DNA of 64,000 bases, from positions 738,225 through 802,224 of the forward strand of contig ML133403.1 in the NCBI GenBank assembly GCA_003864495.1, given 5' to 3'. The notes beneath the pieces are model-generated. The model was not told where the DNA came from. It searched no databases and saw only the letters and a list, made by a program, of their open reading frames with translations. The position numbers and the translations under genes are program-made. How positions within the stretch are numbered: position 1 is the first letter of the stretch; each line of letters starts with the position of its first letter. The DNA is from Nemopilema nomurai (lineage: Eukaryota > Cnidaria > Scyphozoa > Rhizostomeae > Rhizostomatidae). Below are positions 26,801 through 38,800 of the stretch, piece after piece.

Positions 26801-29800
26801 TAAAACAGAGACAATATCTAGAACCTTTGTCAAATATACAGAATATCTAGTAATTATATTACATTAATATATTAAGTTAGGATGAATAAACAATAGATAA
26901 CTGCAAATGAGAAAAAATGAAAGATAACTTCGGCTAAGCAAAAATTTGCAAATTTTGTCAAACAGGCCGACATAAAATAAGCGTTAATATTGGTTATACA
27001 ATAGTTTGGAAGATTTAAAATGAAAAACTGAGCAGATAGCAAATAGTTAAAGAATTAGCCAATGGAAAGTTTTTTGAAAATAGATGTAAATATCAAATCA
27101 TCAAATGCTGACACAAAAAATGATATTAAGGCAAAAGACCGAAGAGAAACAAGGTATTTGCGTAAACAAACTAATCTAAGACATAGCCAGACTAAAGCAC
27201 GCTAGATTTATTCATTGAAAAGGCGACGGTTCGCACGAAGGCTTCTAAAGCACATACCTTTTGCAGACATAAATCGAGTTGGTCTTTGTAAAAATATGAT
27301 GTGGTAAGCTATGACGAGCAAATGTCCTGTCCTTCGTCTTATTTAAGTTGAAGATGATAATCCAAGTAATTTGAATCAATAATTGATGGGTGTACGGTTC
27401 ACCGGCAACAAAGCCCCTGCCATCAGATTTCTAACGCGATTCTCTTCTTACGAAAATTTTGTCTGATTCTGACTATTGAATGAGCCATTTGTGCATGATG
27501 AGCAAAGATATGTGGTGTCTTATCAAGCAAGGCTAAACAATTGAGCTTTACCAGAGCACCTGTAACGTATTCAGCTCAAGCGAATATAACAAGCACGCCC
27601 TACAGTTTGCCTTATAGCTTTCCACGTAAACCTTTGCGGCATAGTTGCACAGAGGTGCGTGATGCTATATTCTAAAAAATACCAAAGAAACAACTGTCCC
27701 CTTTAAATTTCGAAAGGCTGTCATCCGTCTTTTACCATTGGTGCAATCATGCAGTTGTTCAAAGACCTGGCGCACTATGTTTTGTGTAAATTCTTAGGTC
27801 TGTTTATCTTTGTTCAGATAAGACCTTTCTTGTGGATCCTTACCGCTTAGGTAAACCGAAAAAGCATCAATCTTTTTTAACAACGATGATGTTCAGGTGT
27901 CGTTGAATTCGCGGTGGGGTAATAGTTGTTGCATGAACTAAGTATAATAAAAAGGCATTGACAACTTTGAGTCTTGACTGGCGTGTTTGTCATAAACCAG
28001 TTTCACATAAAAAGGAAGAAGACATTTAAACAAGCGATTCATGCTAGCAAAGTCTCACGGTGACTTCTCGAGTAATTGTTGTAGGCAGTTTCCAAGCTTG
28101 AACAAGATGGTATCTCCTTTAAAGAACACGCCTAAACAAAACAAGTAAAACAATCTTACCTTTACAATGTGGCAACTTTCGATCACTGAAACATTTGCGT
28201 TAAGAGACTTTCGTACGTCAAACGTAGAGCCGAGTACGCAAATGTGAATTTGCAGAGCCTCGAAAACAACTATCAGCAGAGTTTTGTGTCACGAACTGAA
28301 AGAAACTCAATTTTCCCAGAAAGAAAAACAAACAGGAAAGGGCAAACCAATTTAATATATTTGCACACTTTGTGTCGTCTATAAAAGAAAACGCAAGTCC
28401 TTGTCAAACATATATTCTTAAGCAAACGAGGAGGTACCTTCCTTTAACGACAGATTACTGAATCTGTCATACAACCTGCAGGACTTAAATAAGTTAGACT
28501 TAAAATTTCCAAACACCTTGAAAATTATACTTCATTAGCAAAAGAAAAAAATTAAAAGGCAAAAGCCCGTACGAAGAGGCAATATTAGAACTTAGAGCAA
28601 TGCTTTTATGCTTAAAATACGTACCAATAATCGCATGATGAAAGTCTGAGCTAATAAGGATCCGAAAACCCTTGCTTTCTTATGCTGACTGCCAACATTT
28701 ATATTAAGACAACTCAAATGAGATTTTTTGACAGCTTAACGAAGCAATCACATTGCATTATTTATGCCACGTGATTGAAAAGCAGATCTTGTTTGTTAAA
28801 AAACAACGAGATTTATAAAACCTGATAGATGATTGATGCTTTTGTATCGAAGATAAGATAGGTGCGATATCTATTGATTAGGAATTTGAAAGCACTTTAA
28901 GCTAGCAACCATGGAGCCCACAAACAACAGTTGGAAATGCAAGGTTGACCTATGCTGCTCCTTTCGTCGCTGCAAGTCTGTTGATAAATTCTTGTTATGA
29001 CATAAATGACAACTAACATGTGCTACAGCATTACTGAACTTCATTTCGACAGCAATTTTCCAATTGCTATTCGACAGTTCTGGGAAAGAATGAAGAAGTC
29101 GAGAGAAAAGTTCGAAAGCATTGCAAAGTCAAGAAGAGTAGGTTTTCGATTTTGTGAACAGGTTACTTCATCGAAGCTCTCAATACTTTTTTCTCCTTTC
29201 AATACCTCAGATCGACTTGAATTTTATGGTTGCTCCTCTGTTGTCTCAATACACAAATAGTAACGCAATTGCAGTTTTTTGATTTGGCATGACTTTTGAC
29301 ACCTGATTTTACAGCAGTTTTCCATTTTTTAAAGCTTTTCCAATATAACTAAACGGTTTTCGAGGTTTTCTTCTTTGCTTAGCTGAAGCCCTTTTGTGTG
29401 GTGGCCAGGTAAAAGCATTCCTCAAAAAGACAACATTTGTTATTCCATACAATCCATCTGATAGTGCAGCAATTGAAATCTAAAATAATACAGCTCACTG
29501 AAGGGTCTTATAAATCAAACACTTGGCAGGACAAAATATTGAGGCGGACCATTGGCAAACTTTGAACAATCAAATATCGAGTGACCAAACAAGGAAAATA
29601 AACGGGGTGGGCATTTGGCTGCAAACTTAGCTGGAGCTTTTGATGAAATGCATTACGAGTATTGTGCATGAGCCCTCCGTGCCTAACCGATTCGGCTTAC
29701 AATTAGACCTTCATTTCCATGAAAACTGATCTTGCTTTTACTTAAATAGAAAACCTAGCTCTTCTTGATAGATTTTGCAAATACACGAGCCACCACGGAT

Positions 29801-32800
29801 GTTAAAGGGAAACTAACCAAGATATATACTTTGAAGAGTATACTTAGAACTTAAGACAGTACTTGAGCACTGCCAACCAATCCACCGGTAAAGGCTTAAT
29901 CGGCCGGTTGTCGAGTTGATTCAACAGAAATCAAAAGCCATTTTTTTCTCTAAAAAGACCTTCAGTTGTACAGAGGACATTGACTATTGTAACGACCCGT
30001 CTTTTTCTGCCGCGGTAAAGGTCAAGCGGGCGTAATAAACTGTGAACAATCATAAAGAGTGCGAAAAAAAAACCAACCCGAGCGGGACTCGAACTCACGA
30101 CCCTTGGCATTGTACGCCAAGTGCTCTACCGCTGAGTAAATGTTTCTGTTTACTGTATCGCTGCCTACCAACACATTCCTTATTGCAATCCAATGTGTCC
30201 GTTAGTAGGGGAAAGAGATATAATAGAACAGGAATTTATCGTCATGCTCTATTGCAGAATTAGCTACAAAATATAAACACCATCAAATGGATCAACTGGA
30301 AAGGATTGTTTGGAAGTAGCCATTTTATTAGAGCAAGCAGAGAAACAGGTTATAAATATTCTTGTGTTTTCAATCCGCAGAATTTTCCCAAAAGCTATAA
30401 CCAGTTCAGTGCAGATTCCCATTTAGACTGCTACTGTAGACAGACTCAGGTGGCGGAGAAAACCAGGAAACAAACTAGTCACATTAACAGCGCTTTGTGT
30501 CATGTTTGTACTTTATGGCATTGCTACAAAAGACGAGCTATTCCTAGAACATCTGTGAACATTTAGGGCTTGTCTACACGAGGTGAGCTACACGAGCTGG
30601 CTGACTTCTGTTGGATTGGTTTCTTTAGCGTTTTCCTGAAACGAGTTCCATCCCATTCTACTTGGGTTGACACGTCTTCGTCGAAATCGAGACCTTTAAA
30701 CTCTATTTGCACCTTGCACGCTTTAAGACACATTATGATATCAGGGACAATTTCATTTTTTCCACTCAAACTGCTCACACTTCGGGAATTTACTTCCCTT
30801 TTATTTGATATTCCTTTCTTTTGCATTGCGGCCGAATTTTCAGCATTGTTGCAATGATGAGAACAATGATGAAAACATGAACTGGCTCCCAAATTGCTTG
30901 CACATTTTCCAACTCACTTACGAGAGCCAGCCAACGTGATGTTGTTTACATGAATAACTTTTATCCCATCTGACACGGATGCCATTGGCGTTTCTCACGG
31001 ATCTCACCTCTGTGGGCTGGCCCAATATTCAGGTAAACGCAAGGATAAATTTGCATAGAATCATCAAGAACAGGCAGATCACACTCACACTTACTAATGT
31101 GGGCTGACCCACTTTGTGTAAACAGGTCTAAGCTGATCAGTACTGAGCTATGAGCACTTCGGGAGCAATTAAACTTCGATTCCTGGTCGTTGGGTATAAA
31201 CAGATGGCATTCACGTAAGCCTCAATGCAAGAACAGAGAACAGAGTTTTGTTTTTAATACCGGGTTAAAGGTTGCTCAGATCTCGGTCACATAAAACAGC
31301 TGCCAAACAAAGTCTTTTATAGTGTCGCAAGCCTTAAAGCCAGGTATTGGCTTGAATTAATTAATTAACAATTGGCTAGGCAATTCATCAAAACGCTCCT
31401 AGAGAGCTCTTGATGTGTCAAAAGAACATATTGATAAATTTCTGCATGTGAATACTACTCATTGTAATGAATTTGATGATGAGGGCGACGGCAAATAAAA
31501 GTCCATGTTGTAATCGACAAAAACTTTATTGTAAGAGACACATCCAATTATATGAACGACACTGTCGTACACGGACATGCCTATTGGCTAGCGTCTTCTT
31601 ATGGATTTTCCCTGGTTATGTCGTTATATAATTGGATGTGTCTCTTACAATAAAGTTTTTGTCGATTACAACATGGACTTTATATTTGTCGTCGTCCGCA
31701 TCATCAAATTCATTAACAAGCTGCACTTCCCAAAATCCAAATACTCAGTGTAAGTTGACAATACAAATTCATTTCATCCTGTTCCACGACTAGTATTAAT
31801 TTCAAGAATATTTAAAAGCAGGTTTTTTCTCAACCAGTTCCTAGCAATAATACGGGATACTATAGCTACGAATAATTGTGTTCGTGATTCTGGAGAGACT
31901 TCGAGAAGATAAAGCTATAGAAAATTAAAGAGAAGCGACAGTCACCTTCATTAGCGCCAGCCACCTTCAGTAGCAGCAGTCACCTTTACAAGAAACAACA
32001 ACCTTCACTAGCAGCAGCCACCTTCACTAGCGCAGCCACCTTCATTAGCAGCAGTCACCTTTACAAGAAACGGCCACCTTCACTAGCAGCAGCCACCTTC
32101 ACTAGCGGCGTCAGGTGTACTTCGATAAACAAAGGCCACCGATGAAACAATAACAGCCATTGATTATTGCCCAGCAATACTTACCAGATACCGAAGCAAA
32201 CTGGAGATGACGCAATATTCAATCAAAAAGCTGCAATTTTTCAGTTAAACTTTTGATCTTCTTTCAAGACGACCTCAAGCCGGCAGTGTTTCACCCAAAC
32301 AAATGACGTGGCGACCTAGCCCTCGCTCATCAGCTACTTCACTGGAAGCCGTAGGACACAGTTGGTGTAATCATGAGGAATTTTCATAGACGTTCGCTCT
32401 CATCATAAGATGTAAACATGCCATTTAATCGATCAGTTTATGAGTTAAAGCAGGAACGGTCTTGAAAAGCAGCAGTTTCATAAAAAGGCATCCAAGTATC
32501 CGACATGGAGACACACATGATAAGCAATATAGACAAAATAAATGCACCCGAATTGGAATGACAGAGCGAGCTTACAGCTGTATTGACGAAATATTTGAGG
32601 ATTGTGTAGACAAAAACAGCGACAGAATGGAAGAGAATACTGTCATGCCAAAATGGCGAAATGTTAATTACTGGAATGAGCTAGGAACAGTTGCAGCACA
32701 AGCAGTAATATTTCTAGCCACCAATTGTGATGCAATGGAAATGCTTACTGCAGATACAATAGACTAAAAGATACGTCACGGCTATATACTGTTCATCATA

Positions 32801-35800
32801 ACATCAGACCAGAATACTGCTGGCCACTAATCCTTCATGGTTGCATTTGTTTGAAAGTAAAACCAAGTCCAATTACTTTCCTATTGACTTTTTCGTTGAC
32901 AATTATTCAGCAGGGCAAATAAGTGGTTATGAATAACTGAACCAGAAAAGGACGGGTCCCCTCAAGGATCATGATACGGAACACCTACTGTTGTTGGTTT
33001 TTGCTGATGATCAAAAGTAGTGTTTCGGCTACGTTCAACTACTCAGCTAAGCCATCTTTTCTAGTTTACTTTGCGCTTCATTGAATATTCAGACAAAACA
33101 AGCAAAAGTAAACGAACGATTCTCAGTAATATCGAAATCCTTTCATCGAATAACTTTAGAAATGATTAACGTTCTCAACATTTTGCTGCATTTAGCACTT
33201 CCATTCGCTTCAATGTACGAGAACAAAATTTTTTCTCACAATGTCTCCTGTTTATCAAGACCTGGCATATGTTCAAACACTTTCAGCGCTTTTTTAATGG
33301 AAATATGTAGGCCACTTACAGATCTTACTCTAAAATTATTTCCAGAACAGATATGATAAGGGGAGCTCCAGATATGAATCCAATTTAAAAAGATCCTTCC
33401 TAAACTACGGTGATTCTGATAATAAATGAGGAAAAAAGGTTTGTCCAGAGTAGTTCTCAAAGTCTGCTTTCTTCCAATCCCTGGCCTCATAAAAGCAAGC
33501 AAACATTGCAAAACAGACACAAGTTGATTTTATCTTTCGTTTTAACCTGTAATTTTATTTTGCAACTTGTGACTGTGATTGCGCTTATGAAGGTAATGAA
33601 AGTTACTAAAAGTTCCCTCTCACCACATCTGACCCTATCAAAATCGCATTTACAATCTTTGCCATCAAACACTGCAAATTAGCCATAGCCTGTATTGCAC
33701 TTTCTTTCTCTAAAGTTGACTTCTTTTGGTTTATCATTTATTGTTGATTGAAGAGTCTTTCTCGAATTGCGAGTCTAAGGGTAGCTCTATGTAAATTAAA
33801 CGATACGACCGGCAAAGATGCTAGGAAGGCTTTCTTATAATGTAACGAGTCTGAAGAAAGTATGAAAAGACAGTTTTAAGGCAGCTTACATCTAACATTA
33901 ATTATTCATTCCTTAAGCACTCCTTCAACCTTTCTGGTGCAGTAAGATTGGATCAAGATCAATCTTCTTCTAGTTCACAAACTCAGATTCTAAACTTGTA
34001 TTTCAATAGAAACTACACTATCAATAATCTTACTTTATTCTCTAGTCTCAGAATGAAGCTGCAAACAAATTATTGTCTAGCTCATGTAAAGAAACTTGAT
34101 TGGATATTGGATACGTCTAGGTACGATAATACATTAACTATAAGCTGAAAGCATATTTTGGCTTCAATGCGCAAAGTCCCAACAGATGCTCCTCGATGTT
34201 TTATGCTTGATATCTTTTAGGAAGTATTAAAAGGTTAATCTAAGAGTTTGCCTTCAGCAAAAGTGGAAACACTAGCAGGAGAAAACAAAGACGTCCTTAC
34301 CAATGAACATATCACCAAATTGTATTATTCGCCCCTCATTCAAAGCTTCCAATATTTCTAAAAATACCAACCCTCGTTGCGATGATATTTTAACAATAGG
34401 AAGTAGTGGTAATAAAACCAATCACTCAAACAATTGTAAAGTATAACTCAATCCCAACAGTACATTACGGCTCAACCCCATTATTATACAGGGCCAACTT
34501 AACAAATAAAAGCAAAAAGTCAGAAAAAAGTGCATCGACAAATATATTTCTGTTCCTAAAGAGGCAAGAACGGTCGCCACATGTATTTCTAAAAACTAAG
34601 TCGTGACTCTCAGATCATTTCCGAAATTGCAGCTGCAAATATTGCTGTTTCAAAATGGTCATTAAAGCCTTGAATATATTAAACCTAATCATCGCCTGCA
34701 ATTGAATAAAGCCAAAATCAATTTTTTTCCTTTGAAGGGATTTCAAAGAGAGCGCCAAAATCAAACTCACCATATTATACCATGTTGTTGTACGACTTCG
34801 TATTACAAAGAGCCAAACCGAAATTCGATGTTCAAGTCAAAACTTTGACAGACTACTACTTGAGCTTAATAAACAACTTTACTATCACGTCACACTTTCC
34901 GATCAAATGATCAAAAATCAAAGTGTGATATTAAAGTCATGCTTCTTTTTCAGTAAGCAAATGAAAGTGTTTGCTGACTAGGATTGCAGTTGGTATAGCT
35001 GCACAAATATGTACCACCCGGGCGAGTCTCCGAACACTAAACATAAAGAAAAAGGAACCTTTGACTATGCAGCAAGGTCTTTATGACATGACCGCAGGCC
35101 AAATTAAAAATCTCGGTTGAAGGGAAGAATTGCCAAAGATAAATATGCATAAAAGCTGTCAATATGCAGATACTTCTTACTACGATAAACCTTTTATTGT
35201 AAAATCAGAGGAGTCAAAAAACTCTAAAGAAGGAAGATGAAAGCGAAATAAAGCGAAATGAAAGTTGTGTAAGGAAAGCGTTTAAAAGGCAAAATAGTGG
35301 GTTTGAAGGTCACAGAATCAAAATCAAAGCTGAGAAAAGAACAGAAATGAAAATTCCTATGATACAAAAAGGGTCAATTCCCACAAGTTAGGAAGTAAGT
35401 TTGAGCCATTTTGATGCTGACCTCAATGACCAGTTCTGGTGAATCTGATGAACCTGATTCTACATTCAATAAAGAAAATCAAATTAAACGTAAAAATAAA
35501 TGAAGGTTTCATTTCGAGGATAATGTTAAACAGAAAACTAAAGGTTCCCTCTTCCAGAGGAGTCATCATAGAAACAGCCTTCTTGTTTTAAAACATGAAT
35601 TACGCAAAGAAAACCCACCAGGCATGCCAACTCGAAAAAATCGCCTCTAGGATCCGTTTAAGCAATAGGGGAAGATTTCAGTTGGCACAGAGTTGCGTGT
35701 GAAAGTTACAAAAAGATAAATTCAACTGCACCAAAACATAAAAATTGCTCCAGTTGAAGGCAAGAGCGAAATGATTTGCTGTACGCACTACGTGCTCATT

Positions 35801-38800
35801 TCAGGCTTTTAGCTGACCATGTAAGGCTTCTTCAAAATTTTTTAGTTGTTGCTTTAGTCATTTCCTAAAGGAATGTTTCGACATGTATGCCAATCTTTGG
35901 CTTTGAGCACTTTGTGTGACTAGAAAACTGCTGCATGAAAGAGAGCCCAGGTCAGTGGAAGGACAGTTAATCAAATTTTACCTCGCAATACCACGGATGT
36001 TGTATGAGGCTCGCCAAGAGAGCACCAAATTAAGTATTAGTTGACTGAATACTGGATCTTGTTTCGATTGTCAAAGCATGGTGTTTGCCTCAAAAAGTCA
36101 TAAAATCTCGCGCGATGCCTTTATAGACACATTGTAAATGATCAAGTTAAAAGCGCAGGCTTACAAAATACTAACCTCAGCTTTATTGTCTTCAGACGTC
36201 TTTGATATTCAAGGAGAGCCATCAACTTGCTGCAAAAAAATTCTAAATTAAGTAGCTTTTGGAAAATAACCTTTAAAAGTTATCGAAGTAATTCAAGAAA
36301 TAGTCAAATCGGCATCGAAGAGAAGAAGAAAACGGGTATGGAAACAGAAGTGAAACGCATCGATTGAACGCACCTGTATCGATGTGCGACAATACGGCAC
36401 TCATCAGCTATCTCCGTTGACTCTTGCTGCTGCGCATTGGAGGGTAGGCTGCCAAGTTCTTTCTCAACTGGGTCGTACCTTGACGACTTTCTCGTTGCCT
36501 TCTCTTAAGACATCAATATGGCTTACCAACCTGCCAATTGACTTTCCAGACACACAGAAACCTTCAAGTATTCTATCGACATCTAGTTTGCAACCTAATT
36601 TATAAGCGCGGATATGCATTAATATTTGATGCGCATCATTCCCAGTATGCAGCGCTTTCTCATGAAGTTTTGCAGAAATTATAACATTTCCTTATGAAAT
36701 AAGAAGCCCGTCACATCGCATTTCCAATGATCTGTCATGTAGCTAGACTTTCTATTGATAGCAACGTCTGCATGACTTTTCAAACGCAACTTCAACTAGA
36801 AAGAATTCGTCGCCGATAGAAGGAATGATGATAGAAATATTTTTTATGGAAAGAATTGTCATTCAATATGAGAACGGCTCTATACCTACGTCACAGCCAG
36901 AGGCAGGCGTACAACCAGCGATTGATAAACATAATCAATGTTGTGTGCAAGTAACTTTTGCTGCTTAATTAGCGCAATTCAAGAGAGATTTTCACTACAA
37001 AGTATAAATATTTCATAGATAAGGGTGATAGCCATCGTAACAGCTCATCGTTGCGGATAGCCATAGTCGATGGAAAGGTACCGCCAAAGCTGTTTGGTTC
37101 TTGTATTGCCATCTGTAAATGGGGTATTTCTATCTCCGACTGGACCCACAAGGAAAACTTTAGGGCTTGAGAAGGTCGGAACATAATTTTGTTAGTGACT
37201 TGCTCTCTGTGAAGAGCCTCTGAATTTTTACTTGGCTCTGTCATGTGAAAGTCAGAGGGTCCTATAGCAAGCCATAGCAAGAGAACATGTCAGAAAAGCA
37301 ACGAGATAGCGGCAAGACATAATCCCTTGTCTTCTTATTTAATAAGAAAGAAAATCTTCTGTGAAACAAGAAAAGACTAAGAAACGTAAAATTTTATGGT
37401 ATTTTGGAATGAAAATACGAATTGCAATTAACACTTCTTGCACTTGGCAAAGCGAATTGAAAAGTTTGAGAAACTGAAAAAAAACGCGAATGAGGATGTC
37501 GTGAATACCAAAAATAGGTCATGCAAATCTTGGTCTGGTGAAACTTTCCAGAACATGACCCAGACTCCAATCGGATGTTCACGGAAGAAAAATCGCATAA
37601 GATTAACTTAGAGCGGCTTAACTTTCGCTTGATAAAATAATAGCGTTTGCTTCACTTCGAACGCCGATTGGATTTCAACGCCTTTGTACTGCTTCTCTTT
37701 AGGCTTGGGCAGGAAAAAGTTTTTCCGTTAACGAGCTAATTAACACGCGCCCGCAGCACTAGCCATGAAGGGAGCAAGCCACGTGCGCTGTTCATCGTCA
37801 GCGTGTGGAAATGGTGAGGTAGCAAAAGCAGAAAACGTCCACAGTTGCGTACAAGCTGCGGCTGCGCATTGGGCAGGTTCCCCCTCCCTAGCGAATCAAA
37901 TCATCAGCAACAGATATGGTCTTGATTGGCACAGGTCCTTGCATAAAATCCAACACTAAAGCTTGGAACTAATTTAACATTACAAAGCATTCAATGAACC
38001 TGAAAAATTGTTATTCAGTAACGGTAATCCTTGTATTTAGGCTATCAATCTCAAGCAAAGGTCAATCAATCAATGTTGTTAGTCTTAACAACTTTTCGGA
38101 GATTCGAAGGTCACGGCACCAAATACAATAATTCTGTTTTTCGTCAGCAGTGTGAATGGAGTCAAAAATTATTTTTACGAAAATAACGGACATCAGTTAT
38201 AGAAGTATAGTCTTTTTTAGTTGGAATTGGTTTTTTACGTTCCCATTTGGATATAGAGCAAAATGCACATAAAGTCCGTCGGAAAAAAAGGTTAACATAC
38301 CCGTCCTGTTTGTTCCCTGGCACACAAATGGATAAAATGAGTTGCATATCACATCTGCCCAACGACCAGTTGCGCCGCTCATCACAACACAGTTTTCAAT
38401 GTTGCATTTGGCGTTGTAGTTGTTCGGTTCGTTGCTCGCCCAGGCAGAAAAACTATACGGATTCGTCTTCTCGTAATTCCACACAAAAGTAGATTCAGAA
38501 AGCCGATCATTGAGACCAATCCAACTGCCTTCAGCTGACTCTACAAGTCCTCCGATGAAACTATAATTTGACGAAATTTTACTTTTAGGCTCAGACCACG
38601 AAATAAAGAAAACCTGCAAACGAAAAATTTAGCAGTTGCTCACAAGTCTATATTATTACATGTATCCAAAGTATCCACGGAACTTGTAATCATTTCTCAA
38701 TGCATTAGGTTTGTCAATTTGTTACTTGAAGTTTTGTTACTGAACTTAGCTGAACTTTTCACAATTTCGTCCTTGCTCTGCTTGTAACAACTATACTAAA

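Noticed and set aside
30042..30263. Plus-strand 73-codon frame starting MNNHKECEKK
   Set aside because: It is the antisense reading of the tRNA-like sequence, a well-known source of spurious proteins.
36969..37280. Minus-strand 103-codon frame containing EPN
   Set aside because: The EPN triplet is isolated. No CTLD cysteines, WIGL motif or splice borders surround it, so it is not a third lectin domain.
38561..38612. Upstream acceptor for receptor exon 6 (frame starting VFFISW)
   Set aside because: It enters in phase 0, whereas exon 5 leaves in phase 2. The inner acceptor at 38561 restores both the phase and the expected CTLD alignment.
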